Source: Sphingobacteriaceae bacterium
Lineage (GTDB): Bacteria > Bacteroidota > Bacteroidia > Sphingobacteriales > Sphingobacteriaceae
Length of the DNA: 40,380 nt
Assembly: GCA_025450155.1 (NCBI GenBank)
Contig: JANWIB010000008.1
Location: forward strand, 1 to 40,380
Direction of reading: 5' to 3'
The notes under the pieces were generated by a model. It did no database searches and was not told the DNA's origin. It saw nothing but the letters and a program-made list of their open reading frames with translations. Position 1 is the first letter of the stretch. Every line of letters starts with the position of its first letter. Of the stretch, positions 1 to 7,802 are shown piece by piece. A program made the position numbers and the translations under genes.

Positions 1-241
1 CTCCTACAATACGGGCTGATTTTTTATAAGGCTTGTTACTTGCTACACCCAAATCCAGCATTCCATAAAGTACCCGACGGTGAACGGGTTTTAAACCATC
101 ACGAACATCTGGCAGGGCACGCGAAACGATAACAGACATTGAATAATCAATGTAAGCTGCTTTCATTTCTTCTTCTATATTTATGGGGATGATCCGATCG
201 TTGGTAGGTAGTGCGTTTTCGTTTTCTGTTTCTTCAGCCAT
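1..241 (-). CDS. gyrA: DNA gyrase subunit A, N-terminal part (runs off the left edge)
   Basis: This is the first 80 residues of the ATP-dependent type II topoisomerase subunit that cuts and rejoins DNA to introduce negative supercoils. After a short acidic N-terminus the protein reads DYSMSVIVSRALPDVRDGLK and then KPVHRRVLYGM, which is the start of the GyrA/ParC breakage-reunion domain. The window ends at about KKSARIVG, just before the quinolone-resistance region and the catalytic tyrosine, so neither can be judged. The ATG at 239-241 gives the expected short leader before the conserved block. ParC begins similarly, but the close match to the GyrA motif favours gyrA. The 145-bp spacer to the next gene should hold its promoter; CACTTTTG on the minus strand at 283-290 is a one-mismatch -7 box. 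Confidence 0.93.
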   Translation of the reverse strand, partial: MAEETENENALPTNDRIIPINIEEEMKAAYIDYSMSVIVSRALPDVRDGLKPVHRRVLYGMLDLGVASNKPYKKSARIVG

Positions 242-386
242 CTTAAGATTGGTTCCTTTTTATCTTATGTCTATGCATCACACAAAAGTGACTTGCGAAG
301 TTAGTAAAATAAGTGGAGTAAGGGTGATTGCTGTGGAAAAATTTAAAAACAAAAAAGCAGTTTTTTTCGATTGGATCTTATCAAAA

Positions 387-1673
387 TTACCTGGCAAGCC
401 AACTGGAAGGGTTTAAGGGAGCAGCACCTTTTCTAACCTCAAAATGAACCTGGCTCGTTCCATCAGATGGATCTGTAATTACGGTGCCAATAGCTTGTTT
501 GGCGGTTACTTTTTGCCCTTGCGCTACAGATACAGAGCGTAAATTAGAATAAACGGTAAAATACTCTCCATGGTTGATTAAAACCGCTAAACTACCTCCA
601 ATATCCTTTATCGTAGTTACCTTTCCTGAATATACCGCCCGAACTATGGCGCCTTTAGTTGTTTTTATATCAATCCCATTATTCTCTATGGTTACATTTA
701 CCCCGTAATTATGCAGGCCATATCCTTCTACTACGGTTCCTGTAGCTACAGGCCACGGCAAACTACCCCGGCTGCCTAAAAAACTAGATGAAAGGCTCGC
801 TGCTTCGGGCGTTGATACCAGCACGGAAGAACCTTTTGAAACTGTGGTTGTTTTTACTTTAACGGTTTTAGTATTGTTAGATTTCGCTTTTGCATCTGCC
901 AATGTTTTAGTATTTGCCGCCGCTATGCGGGCTTCTTCTCTTTTTCGTGCCGCCTCAATTTCTCTGGCAATTGCAGTTTGAATGGCCTGGTTTAACCGGG
1001 TCGATTCTCTTTTCTTATTAGCTAATTGTTGTGCTAACTGTTTTTCCTGTTTACTTAATTTGCTTAAAACTTCCGCTTGCTTATTTTTTTTCTCGCCAAG
1101 GCTTTCTTTTTCCTCCTGCTCATCTTCTAATAAAGTACTTTTTTCTTTTTTATTATGATCGAGCTCTACAATTTTAATTTGCAATAAATTTTGTGTCTTC
1201 TTAATGTACTCAGCCTGTTTTTTTCTGTATTGTGTAAACTGGCTTAGATATTTTAATCGCTTATAGCCTTGATTAAAGTTATCGGCAGCAAATACAAACA
1301 TCAATTTATTGTAAGCGTTCTGATTTTTAAATGCAAACCGAACCATGCCTGCGTATTCTTTTTTCAGCTGGTTCAATTGTCCCTGCAAAGTATATACCGT
1401 ATTGGTGTTATCAGATATTTGATTATCAAGAAGATTTATTTCAGAATTTATGGTGGCTATTTTTTCTTCACGCAAATGAATTTCGGCATTGAGCGAATTA
1501 ATTTGTTTAAGAGATAACTTTTTGGTGTTTGAAGTTTGACGTAAACTTTTGTTTAGAAGCTCAATTTCACGAGATAATTCTTTTTTTCTGCGCTTTAAAT
1601 CTTCACTATTCTGTGCAAAAGCTGCTATTGTTAAGGATAATAGAAGGAAAAATAGTATTTGAAATAATCTCAT
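387..1673 (-). CDS. EnvC-like murein hydrolase activator with degenerate LytM (M23) domain
   Basis: Secreted protein of 428 residues: signal peptide (about 1-20, cleavage after AFA), long charged coiled coil (about 22-260), Thr/Ser-rich linker, and a C-terminal LytM/M23 domain (about 304-428). The active site is broken. The usual H-x-G-x-D motif is NNGID (331-335, His replaced by Asn), the Y-x-H-L motif is YSNL (375-378), and the HxH motif is QVH (408-410). Only the Asp and the last His remain. The ending NPSSWLAR is very close to the end of E. coli EnvC, which is itself catalytically dead and activates amidases at the septum. I infer the same role in the periplasm: activating an N-acetylmuramoyl-L-alanine amidase during division. 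A TATTTTTG box lies 35 nt upstream. No amidase gene is adjacent. Confidence 0.85.
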   Translation of the reverse strand: MRLFQILFFLLLSLTIAAFAQNSEDLKRRKKELSREIELLNKSLRQTSNTKKLSLKQINSLNAEIHLREEKIATINSEINLLDNQISDNTNTVYTLQGQLNQLKKEYAGMVRFAFKNQNAYNKLMFVFAADNFNQGYKRLKYLSQFTQYRKKQAEYIKKTQNLLQIKIVELDHNKKEKSTLLEDEQEEKESLGEKKNKQAEVLSKLSKQEKQLAQQLANKKRESTRLNQAIQTAIAREIEAARKREEARIAAANTKTLADAKAKSNNTKTVKVKTTTVSKGSSVLVSTPEAASLSSSFLGSRGSLPWPVATGTVVEGYGLHNYGVNVTIENNGIDIKTTKGAIVRAVYSGKVTTIKDIGGSLAVLINHGEYFTVYSNLRSVSVAQGQKVTAKQAIGTVITDPSDGTSQVHFEVRKGAAPLNPSSWLAR

Positions 1674-1707
1674 TTAGAACCACCCCTGATTTCAACGTAT
1701 CAGGCGG

Positions 1708-1715
1708 CAAAAATA
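1708..1715 (-). promoter_or_regulatory. Candidate -7 box (TATTTTTG) for the EnvC-like gene
   Basis: The minus strand reads TATTTTTG, an exact match to the Bacteroidota -7 consensus TAnnTTTG, ending 34 nt upstream of the ATG at 1673. No TTTG/TTG element sits 19-21 nt further upstream, so this is only a half-match. Confidence 0.35.
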
Positions 1716-1819
1716 CAATTACTAACAAGAAAACCTATAGTGTAGGTTAAAATACCAGCTTTCTGATAAATTTTAAACCTTATTATTCTAAGCTATCCCT
1801 AAAGTTAAATCATCAAAAA

Positions 1820-1840
1820 CTGCGAAATTAAATTTCACAG
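1820..1840. repeat. 21-bp inverted repeat upstream of the lipoprotein gene
   Basis: Arms CTGCGAAATT and AATTTCACAG flank a single A. They pair at nine of ten positions, with one C/A mismatch. The dyad lies 67 bp upstream of the lipoprotein start in a gene-free spacer. It may be an operator, but no regulator is suggested by the context. Confidence 0.35.
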
Positions 1841-1907
1841 TGAGTATTTTTTTGAAACAACTATACAATTCTTCTCATGTTGTACTATTAACAAAATAAA
1901 ATAAGCC

Positions 1908-2369
1908 ATGAAAACAATTATTCTACTCACAGTACTAGTTGCTTCAGCATTTCTGGGGTGCAAAAAAGGAGATAAAGTAAAAAAAGCCGAAAAGCCATTA
2001 AGTGTAGATATCCAACGTGTATGGGAAACTACATTGGATAAAAAGGAGTATTATGACGAATCCAATAACAAGGTTTTTGAACAAGTTTTAGCTCCGGGGG
2101 TTCATTATACAATGAAAGAGGGCACTTTGAAAGTTAAAGATTTAAAGGGTAAAACTATTACCGGTACATATATTTTATCTACCTCTAACGGTAAAACTAT
2201 AATTACCATTACCTTAAATGGAACTTCTGAAGCCTATGAGTTGGTATCCATTACCAATAAAACCATGACCATCAGGCAGGAAAAAAGTAATCAAACCTAT
2301 AATAATAATGGCGAAAAGATTGCACCTAAACAAATTTATACGTTAGAGTTTGTTTGCCCTTGTGGTTAA
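1908..2369 (+). CDS. Small lipoprotein, possibly lipocalin-like, unknown function
   Basis: 153 residues. The N-terminus MKTIILLTVLVASAFLGCKKGD is a lipoprotein signal with lipobox FLGC (Cys18), followed by a Lys-rich stretch. The mature part has the rhythm of a small beta-barrel: a tryptophan in the first strand (RVWETT), then alternating short strands (GTYILS, KTIITITL, YELVSI, TMTIRQ). This recalls the lipocalin-like domains common in Bacteroidota lipoproteins, but the resemblance is in pattern only. The protein ends VCPCG, giving an unusual Cys pair at the very C-terminus. It is a single gene with no obvious partner, and the next gene converges on it. Membrane attachment is fairly certain; the function is unknown. 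Confidence 0.75.
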   Translation: MKTIILLTVLVASAFLGCKKGDKVKKAEKPLSVDIQRVWETTLDKKEYYDESNNKVFEQVLAPGVHYTMKEGTLKVKDLKGKTITGTYILSTSNGKTIITITLNGTSEAYELVSITNKTMTIRQEKSNQTYNNNGEKIAPKQIYTLEFVCPCG

Positions 2370-2400
2370 TATTCTATTAGAGTAATGTATTATATAACAA

Positions 2401-2940
2401 TTAGTTTAGGCTATTAATCTCAATAAAAGGTTTTTGATTTGTATAATTAAAAATTATCTTTTCATTTTCCAGTTGTTTCTCTGCGACTACACCTTTGGTT
2501 AATTGCTCTGCCGTTGTACGGTTATTATTTGCCGGCCAATACCGATTAAATAAAAATATTAGCGTAGGAACACTCCCGCTAATGCGGGCCTTGGTAACCC
2601 TGTCGTCTTGATCTAGCCAAAAAATCAGGCGAAGTTTATTTACTATACCAGCATCATCTTTTTTAGTTAACGTATATATCATTCTTCCCTTCAACTCTTT
2701 TGCGTCCATGCTGTATTGCTGGGTTTGTTGTAAGAAACTTGATGGACCACTTGTATAATAAGATTTGTAGCCTATTACTTTATAAAGATCATATCCCATA
2801 GTTTTCCTGAGTTCAACCTGCTGTTTATACTCTTGCTGAGTACCATATAGTTGTTCATAAGCTTTTGTCCATTGCAAATCCTGAGCATTCACATTGAAGA
2901 AGAACAAAGCGATAAAAGAGGTAAATAAACTGTTTTTCAT
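2401..2940 (-). CDS. Secreted protein of unknown function
   Basis: 179 residues with a clear signal peptide (about 1-19, ending FFFNVNA before QDLQW) and no lipobox, so it should be periplasmic or exported. The mature protein is polar and Gln/Tyr/Lys-rich in its first half, with KAYEQLYGTQQEYKQQ probably helical. The second half is a mixed beta region (RMIYTLTKKD, KLRLIFWLDQD). I do not recognise a domain. It is transcribed away from the histidine kinase gene across a 148-bp divergent spacer, so the two could share a control region, but nothing else ties them together. Confidence 0.7.
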   Translation of the reverse strand: MKNSLFTSFIALFFFNVNAQDLQWTKAYEQLYGTQQEYKQQVELRKTMGYDLYKVIGYKSYYTSGPSSFLQQTQQYSMDAKELKGRMIYTLTKKDDAGIVNKLRLIFWLDQDDRVTKARISGSVPTLIFLFNRYWPANNNRTTAEQLTKGVVAEKQLENEKIIFNYTNQKPFIEINSLN

Positions 2941-3020
2941 AAGATTTTTATTTACGTAGATGTATTTAATTAGTGATTAATTTACGAAAACTATTTGAAA
3001 AGAGTTGCGTATATTCTTGA

Positions 3021-3028
3021 TATTTTTG
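3021..3028 (+). promoter_or_regulatory. Candidate -7 box (TATTTTTG) for the histidine kinase
   Basis: Exact TAnnTTTG match 60 nt upstream of the kinase ATG. A TTTG at 2994-2997 is 23 nt away, slightly longer than the usual 19-21 nt spacer, so this is a plausible but imperfect promoter. Confidence 0.4.
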
Positions 3029-3088
3029 TCGCAACAAATAGAATTTTTCGTAGATAATAATTATATAATATGTCCATAAACTTTAAAA

Positions 3089-4546
3089 ATGCAATATAGC
3101 GACCAGTTTTTTAGTGCTATTGTAGAAAACAGTACCGAATTAATTACTATTATTAACGAAAAAGGAGTACTTAAGTATATAAGTCCATCTGTAGAAAAAA
3201 TTTTAGGATACTCTCCTTCCGAGCTAAGAAATACGCCTATTCTAAACTTTATTCATCCCGATGATGCTAAAATTGCACAAAAGGCATTTTCTTATGTCAA
3301 TAAGCATAAAAAAGTTAAACTTCCACTGATAAGATACAAAGACAAAATTGGTAATTACAGGTGGATTGACTGTATAACATCAAATATGGTAAGCAATCCC
3401 GTCATCAAAGGATTTATTACCAATTCCAGAGATGTTACGGATAGGATTTTAGCAGAAAAAGAGAGAAAAGAAAGTCAGGCTTATTATACCTCGCTTTTTC
3501 ATGACCATCCTGATTTAGTATTTACTCTTAATACAGATGGATTAATAACCAACTCAAACAAACAGGTCCAACTTAAATTAGGCTATTTAGAAGAAGAACT
3601 TCACTTATCCTCCTTTCTGGAAATAGTATATTCTCCTGATTTGAAGTTTACCAGTGGTGCATTTAAAAAAGCAATAAGTGGTAAGGCGCATCATACCGAG
3701 GTTCGTGTTAAACGGAAAGATAAAGGCATTCTCTGTCTCCAATTAACCATTATCCCTGTTTCAATTAACAATATCCTGCAATGTGTTCAAGTAATTGGAC
3801 AAGATATTAGCGAGAAAAAAAATGCGGAATTAAATCTACGCAGCCTTAGTATGAACTTAAGCCAGCAGAACCAGGATCTGCAACAATTCAGCTACATGGT
3901 ATCTCATAATTTAAGGGCGCCGCTTGCAAGCGCAAAAGGCATTTTAAATGCATTGAAAATAGTAGAACCTAACGATCCGTTTGGTAAGCAAGCGATAGAA
4001 TTACTTGAGATAAGTTTAGAAAATTTAGATAATGTAATTATAGATATTAATAACATCCTATCTGTTAAAGATAACCAGGGAGCTTCTGATGATGAATCCT
4101 GTAATTTATTAAACCTGGTTACGGAGGCCGTCTTAAGTTTATCCGATCAGGTGGAAGATGCTAAAGGCGATATGATTTTGTCTGTTGATACCCATATTAA
4201 TATAAAGACCCGCCGGGTTTACTTGTATAGTATTATTTTTAACTTGATTTCTAATGCACTAAAATATAAATCGGCAGAAAGGGTATTAAAAGTGAAAGTC
4301 AGTGCTGTTCAAAGCAAAACAGAAATTACATTTTCTGTTTCTGATAATGGCATTGGTATGGACTTAAATAAGCATAAAAATCAATTATTTAAGCGCTATA
4401 AACGGTTCCATCTAAGTAAAGAAGGGAAAGGAATTGGCTTGTATCTGGTAAAAACACAGGTAGAAGCATTGGGCGGAACCATAGAAGTGGAAAGCACATT
4501 AGGGTTGGGTACTTCTTTCATTGTAAAATTACCTGTTAAAATTTAA
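3089..4546 (+). CDS. Cytoplasmic two-PAS sensor histidine kinase
   Basis: 485 residues. PAS domain 1 spans about 5-120 (ISPSVEKILGYSP, then the PAC-like NSRDVTDR) and PAS domain 2 about 130-245 (ending GQDISEKKNAE). A short coiled linker leads to the HisKA dimerisation domain with phospho-acceptor His273 in the H-box SHNLRAPL. The HATPase domain has an N-box (NLISNALKY), G1 box (DNGIGMD) and G2 box (GKGIGLYLV). There is no signal peptide or membrane segment, so it should sense an internal cue such as redox, ligand or light through the PAS folds; the ligand cannot be read from sequence. No response regulator lies next to it; the one at 38.6 kb is far away. Its stop overlaps the convergent thioredoxin gene by 4 bp. 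Confidence 0.9.
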   Translation: MQYSDQFFSAIVENSTELITIINEKGVLKYISPSVEKILGYSPSELRNTPILNFIHPDDAKIAQKAFSYVNKHKKVKLPLIRYKDKIGNYRWIDCITSNMVSNPVIKGFITNSRDVTDRILAEKERKESQAYYTSLFHDHPDLVFTLNTDGLITNSNKQVQLKLGYLEEELHLSSFLEIVYSPDLKFTSGAFKKAISGKAHHTEVRVKRKDKGILCLQLTIIPVSINNILQCVQVIGQDISEKKNAELNLRSLSMNLSQQNQDLQQFSYMVSHNLRAPLASAKGILNALKIVEPNDPFGKQAIELLEISLENLDNVIIDINNILSVKDNQGASDDESCNLLNLVTEAVLSLSDQVEDAKGDMILSVDTHINIKTRRVYLYSIIFNLISNALKYKSAERVLKVKVSAVQSKTEITFSVSDNGIGMDLNKHKNQLFKRYKRFHLSKEGKGIGLYLVKTQVEALGGTIEVESTLGLGTSFIVKLPVKI

Positions 4547-5109
4547 TCCGACTCAGACTGCACAAGTAGTCCGGCTTTTTCATTTTTTGGTACAACGTTT
4601 TTTAAAGCCGTTATAGCCTCTTCGATCTCAGAAGGTATTTTGGGTATTAATACATTTAGGTTCTTATCTACCAACACAAAAACCGGTACAGAATTATTCC
4701 AGACGCTGCTGTTTGGAAAAAGTGTTTCCAGTGTATTCTTTAAAACCAGCTTATGGGTTAAATACATATCGGGCGCTGAAAATGCTAAGCGAAATTTTTG
4801 CGATTTTAAGGCCGATCTGTCCATGATAGCGTTTATTTTTTGCTCGTCCTTACTTATTGCAACAGTTATTAGCTGGGCATTTGAAGAATCTATGGTTTGT
4901 GCTATAACCGGTAAAGTTTCAGCCAGTGTTTTTCGGCAGGGACCGCACCAGGTTGTCCAGAAATAAATAAGTGAATACTCCTTTTGTTTAATGACTTCGG
5001 TAAGCCTCTCCGTTGTTACTATATCTTTAGAGGGTGCAGTGTTTTGTGAAGACTGACAACTATATAATAACAGGATGAGCGCATAAAACAAAGTGTGTAT
5101 CCTTTTCAT
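4543..5109 (-). CDS. Thioredoxin-fold lipoprotein (TlpA/ResA-like)
   Basis: 188 residues. A lipoprotein signal ends at Cys18 (LLYSCQSS). The thioredoxin fold follows, with redox site WTTWCGPCRK (Cys55 and Cys58). The CGPC pair matches thioredoxin itself, and the lipid anchor and layout match the TlpA/ResA/DUF-thioredoxin lipoproteins that reduce or isomerise disulfides outside the cytoplasm. The fold continues through a central helix and a final strand (VPVFVLVDKNLNVLIP) carrying the cis-proline of the family (VPVF). The partner protein is unknown. It is the last gene of a minus-strand run of small secreted or membrane genes from 6679 down, which may be one transcription unit, and it overlaps the stop of the convergent kinase gene. 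Confidence 0.85.
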   Translation of the reverse strand: MKRIHTLFYALILLLYSCQSSQNTAPSKDIVTTERLTEVIKQKEYSLIYFWTTWCGPCRKTLAETLPVIAQTIDSSNAQLITVAISKDEQKINAIMDRSALKSQKFRLAFSAPDMYLTHKLVLKNTLETLFPNSSVWNNSVPVFVLVDKNLNVLIPKIPSEIEEAITALKNVVPKNEKAGLLVQSESD

Positions 5110-5219
5110 TCAGAGCATTAACAGCCAGCTGCATGCGAAGTTTTAAGGTCTCCATATTTTCTCATAAGAAAGCTATTCTCTCAACGCCCGCATAATAAAT
5201 TATGCTACAGCGAACATAT

Positions 5220-5450
5220 TTATTCACGGTAAAGTCTTCGTTGAACTATCCTGCGAAAAAGAAAAACTACTATCCCAATCGCACTAATAAGGATAATCAA
5301 GGATAAACGAATTGGGATCACATAATAGGTATCATAAATACTTACATCAAGAAACGGAGGGATAAATAGTATAACTAAAGCTAAAAAAATAATAAGAATC
5401 GCCAGTGAACTAATGAATTTTCTATTGACGTATTGTTTGTTTTCACTCAT
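5220..5450 (-). CDS. Small two-helix membrane protein with a COX1-like DTYYV motif
   Basis: 76 residues from the ATG at 5448-5450. A longer frame opening at 5516 would overlap the upstream gene and adds a basic tail, and a purine-rich AAGGGAGAAG sits just ahead of the chosen ATG. Two hydrophobic helices (about 13-32 and 46-66) flank a loop with LDVSIYDTYYVI, ending in a basic RRIVQRRLYRE tail that should face the cytoplasm. The loop resembles the D-V-x-x-x-D-T-Y-Y-V stretch of cytochrome c oxidase subunit I, but the adjoining haem-ligand histidines are absent, so this is not an oxidase. The function is unknown. It lies 31 bp after the secreted protein gene upstream and probably shares its transcript. 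Confidence 0.6.
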   Translation of the reverse strand: MSENKQYVNRKFISSLAILIIFLALVILFIPPFLDVSIYDTYYVIPIRLSLIILISAIGIVVFLFRRIVQRRLYRE

Positions 5451-5481
5451 AATAATCTTCTCCCTTACAGATACGAGAAAG

Positions 5482-6144
5482 TTAAATCTTTTTAAAAACC
5501 ATTCTTTCACCCCCATCAGAAATTAATATCAATTCTTTTGCAGTTAGTTTTTCAACCTTATAACTCTCTTTACCTTCCTCTATATAATAGTTATTTTGTG
5601 GTTTAAGGCTTACTTCTATTTCGATAGATTGGTTTATATATTTTGACAGCAAAATATCAACACGTTCATATCCCAAATAGTCAATGGATAGTGTGTGAAA
5701 CAGCCTAAAATCATTTATATTCATGTTAGCTTTGCCCAAAGAATCAGTATGTATTATAATAAGAGGTTTATAGTCCTTATCCCGAAAGGTGCAATAAGCA
5801 AAGGAAAAGGGCATTTTATTACTGTAATCCGTCACGTGAATAGTCATCGTGATAGACCCCGTGTTAATATCGTTTTTTTCTTTTATTTTATAGAGAGAGG
5901 TATCTGGATTAACCCCTTTTTCAAGATTCAGTACTAATTTATTCTCTTTAAATTGATACGTACCCTTACTGGTAGTGCTAACCATATGTCCACCAGTATG
6001 TTTTGTAAAGAAACCATCATTAAAACTTAATGTCATTCCATTCCCATCGGGAAAAGTATAAAGATATTTACCAGAGAGTTTTGAACCCTGTGCTATTGCT
6101 GTGCAGGATAAACCGGATAATAAAAATAATAATAGAGATTTCAT
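5482..6144 (-). CDS. Secreted protein with CarboxypepD_reg-like domain, unknown function
   Basis: 220 residues with a signal peptide (about 1-18, SCTAIA before QGSK). An N-terminal beta-rich part (GKYLYTFPDGNGMTLSFN, KGTYQFKENKLVLNL) looks like a small barrel or sandwich. Residues about 95-185 have the layout of the carboxypeptidase-regulatory beta-sandwich: TMTIHVTD, a middle with TDSLGKANM, and the typical DYLGYERVDILLS before the final strand EIEVSLK. In Bacteroidota this fold is often a surface-protein module. The middle region aligns with the neighbouring gene at 6203-6679. Signal peptide and ordering are clear; the family label is inferred from motif spacing, and no function is implied. 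Confidence 0.7.
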   Translation of the reverse strand: MKSLLLFLLSGLSCTAIAQGSKLSGKYLYTFPDGNGMTLSFNDGFFTKHTGGHMVSTTSKGTYQFKENKLVLNLEKGVNPDTSLYKIKEKNDINTGSITMTIHVTDYSNKMPFSFAYCTFRDKDYKPLIIIHTDSLGKANMNINDFRLFHTLSIDYLGYERVDILLSKYINQSIEIEVSLKPQNNYYIEEGKESYKVEKLTAKELILISDGGERMVFKKI

Positions 6145-6202
6145 AAAATTATAGGTTTATACCTGCAATGAATATAAACTTTGTATCAGCAAAAGGGAGA
6201 CG

Positions 6203-6679
6203 TTAATGTAATAAAACCTCCTTCTCAAATAATAAAACCTCTATATTAACGAATTCATTACTATAATCTTTTAAGGATATTTCAACTGCACTATGGTATG
6301 ACATATTACCAATTTTTAATTTGAAGTACTTATTTTTACTTTTTATATCTAAAGAAACCTTTCCTTGAAGAATTGTAGAGGAAAGCTCTATTCCTTTTCC
6401 ATTTTTATCAAACAAAGCCCAGAAACTATATGGTAAGAGAGCTTCATTATGATTGCCATCCCGTATACTTATATTTAATGTAACTCCTTCCTTAGAGGAC
6501 GAGTAGTTTTTATACTTTTCCCTACTAACAATTCTAATTTTAGGGTTTATGGTATCTTTTAGTATAATTGAATCCGTATGAGCATCAATATGATTACTGC
6601 ATATTGTACTTTTGGCTTTTGCTACGGTCAAAACACTACTAAATACTATCAGTGCAAAAGTTAATGTTCTTATTTTCAT
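6203..6679 (-). CDS. Secreted protein related to its downstream neighbour
   Basis: 158 residues with a signal peptide (about 1-22, ending AKA). Residues about 68-155 align loosely with the second half of the 220-residue protein downstream. VTLNISIRDG matches TMTIHVTD, LLPYSFWALFDKNGK matches MPFSFAYCTFRDKDYK, and ISLKDYSNEFVNIEVLL matches ILLSKYINQSIEIEVSL. The two therefore look like diverged tandem copies, with this one missing the N-terminal barrel and the C-terminal extension. The genes are 58 bp apart and co-oriented. The role is unknown. Confidence 0.65.
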   Translation of the reverse strand: MKIRTLTFALIVFSSVLTVAKAKSTICSNHIDAHTDSIILKDTINPKIRIVSREKYKNYSSSKEGVTLNISIRDGNHNEALLPYSFWALFDKNGKGIELSSTILQGKVSLDIKSKNKYFKLKIGNMSYHSAVEISLKDYSNEFVNIEVLLFEKEVLLH

Positions 6680-6733
6680 AATCTATTTATTTACAACCAG
6701 AAGTAAAATTGTTTCACATTTTTTAACCGAAAG

Positions 6734-7729
6734 TTATTTCAAAACCGCTTCTATCAATTGAAGTTCTTCTGCTGTAAAATTTAAATTATCCAGGCATTTT
6801 AATGAATCGGTTAACTGCCCCGGCTTACTCACACCTATTACTACCGAAGTAATTCGGGAGTCTTTAAGTACCCATGATAAAGCCATTTGCGCTAAAGTTT
6901 GTCCACGCTGTTTTGCTATTTCATTCAATTGCCCTACTTTATTCAAGGTCTCACTCGTTACTTCCTTTCCTGCAATAGCACCATTTCCCGGAGCTTTAGC
7001 AGCCCTTGAATCAGCAGGAATACCTTTTAGATATTTATCAGTTAATAAGCCTTGGGCTAGAGGAGAAAATGGAATGCATCCAACCCCCTCCTGCTCTAAA
7101 ATATCCAATAATCCTCCTTCAATCCACCGTTCAAATAGGGAGTATTTAGGTTGATGAATTAAGCAGGGTGTACCCAAATCTTTAAGAATTTTAATTGCTT
7201 TCGCGGTTTCTTCCGGACGATAATTAGAGAGCCCGACGTACAAAGCTTTTCCCTGGCGAACCATTAAATCTAATGCAGATAGGGTTTCTTCCAACGGTGT
7301 TTCCGGATCGGGGCGATGATGGTAAAAAATATCAACGTAGTCTATGCCCATCCGTTTCAGGCTTTGATCCAAACTCGAGACTAAATATTTTTTTGATCCC
7401 CATTCGCCATAGGGGCCATCCCACATTTTATATCCGGCTTTGGTTGCAATAATTAGCTCATCGCGATAACCTCTAAAGTTTTCCCGTAATAGTTTTCCCA
7501 AGTTTTCCTCAGCCGAGCCGGGGGGCATTCCATAATTATTACCCAAGTCGAAATGTGTGATACCACTGTCAAATGCCAGATGTAAAATTTTGCGGCTATT
7601 CTCCCATACATCAATATAACCAAAATTTTGCCACAGGCCCAGAGATATGGCCGGAAGCTTTAATCCGCTGTTACCACAACGGCGGTATTCCATTTTGTCA
7701 TATCGGTCCGGACGAGGAGTATAGTTCAT
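6734..7729 (-). CDS. Aldo/keto reductase, YghZ (L-glyceraldehyde-3-phosphate reductase) type
   Basis: 331 residues, a (beta/alpha)8 NADPH-dependent aldo/keto reductase. It follows E. coli YghZ closely along its length: RYDKMEYRRCGNSGLKLP at the start, HFDLGNNYGMPPGSAEEN around the active site, KKYLVSSLDQSLKRMG, and LAQGLLTDKYL. The catalytic tetrad is present: Asp61, Tyr66, Lys97 and a His in FYHHRPD (137-138). YghZ reduces L-glyceraldehyde 3-phosphate and methylglyoxal, so a detoxifying role is likely, though related KCNAB-type reductases are broad in specificity. It is divergent from the OPT transporter gene with a 73-bp spacer that carries a strong dyad. Confidence 0.9.
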   Translation of the reverse strand: MNYTPRPDRYDKMEYRRCGNSGLKLPAISLGLWQNFGYIDVWENSRKILHLAFDSGITHFDLGNNYGMPPGSAEENLGKLLRENFRGYRDELIIATKAGYKMWDGPYGEWGSKKYLVSSLDQSLKRMGIDYVDIFYHHRPDPETPLEETLSALDLMVRQGKALYVGLSNYRPEETAKAIKILKDLGTPCLIHQPKYSLFERWIEGGLLDILEQEGVGCIPFSPLAQGLLTDKYLKGIPADSRAAKAPGNGAIAGKEVTSETLNKVGQLNEIAKQRGQTLAQMALSWVLKDSRITSVVIGVSKPGQLTDSLKCLDNLNFTAEELQLIEAVLK

Positions 7730-7746
7730 ATAGAGTTAATTTTAAG

Positions 7747-7771
7747 AAATTTTGCTAAAACAGCAAAATTT
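7747..7771. promoter_or_regulatory. Perfect 10-bp inverted repeat between divergent reductase and transporter genes
   Basis: AAATTTTGCT (7747-7756) and AGCAAAATTT (7762-7771) are exact reverse complements separated by AAAAC. The dyad starts 18 bp upstream of the reductase ATG and ends 32 bp upstream of the transporter ATG. It could be an operator for both genes or an RNA hairpin in either leader. TATCTTTA at 7771-7778, a one-mismatch -7 box, overlaps its edge on the plus strand. Confidence 0.45.
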
Positions 7772-7802
7772 ATCTTTACTTTAAAAATTCAAACTAAAAT
7801 TT

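Noticed and set aside
183..416. Open frame of 77 codons opposite the gyrA start
   Set aside because: It is antisense to gyrA and its leader, with no recognisable protein features or promoter; an overlapping shadow.
5190..5205. 16-bp palindrome GCATAAT-AA-ATTATGC downstream of the small membrane protein gene
   Set aside because: AT-rich, no T-run, so not a convincing terminator; kept as a note only.
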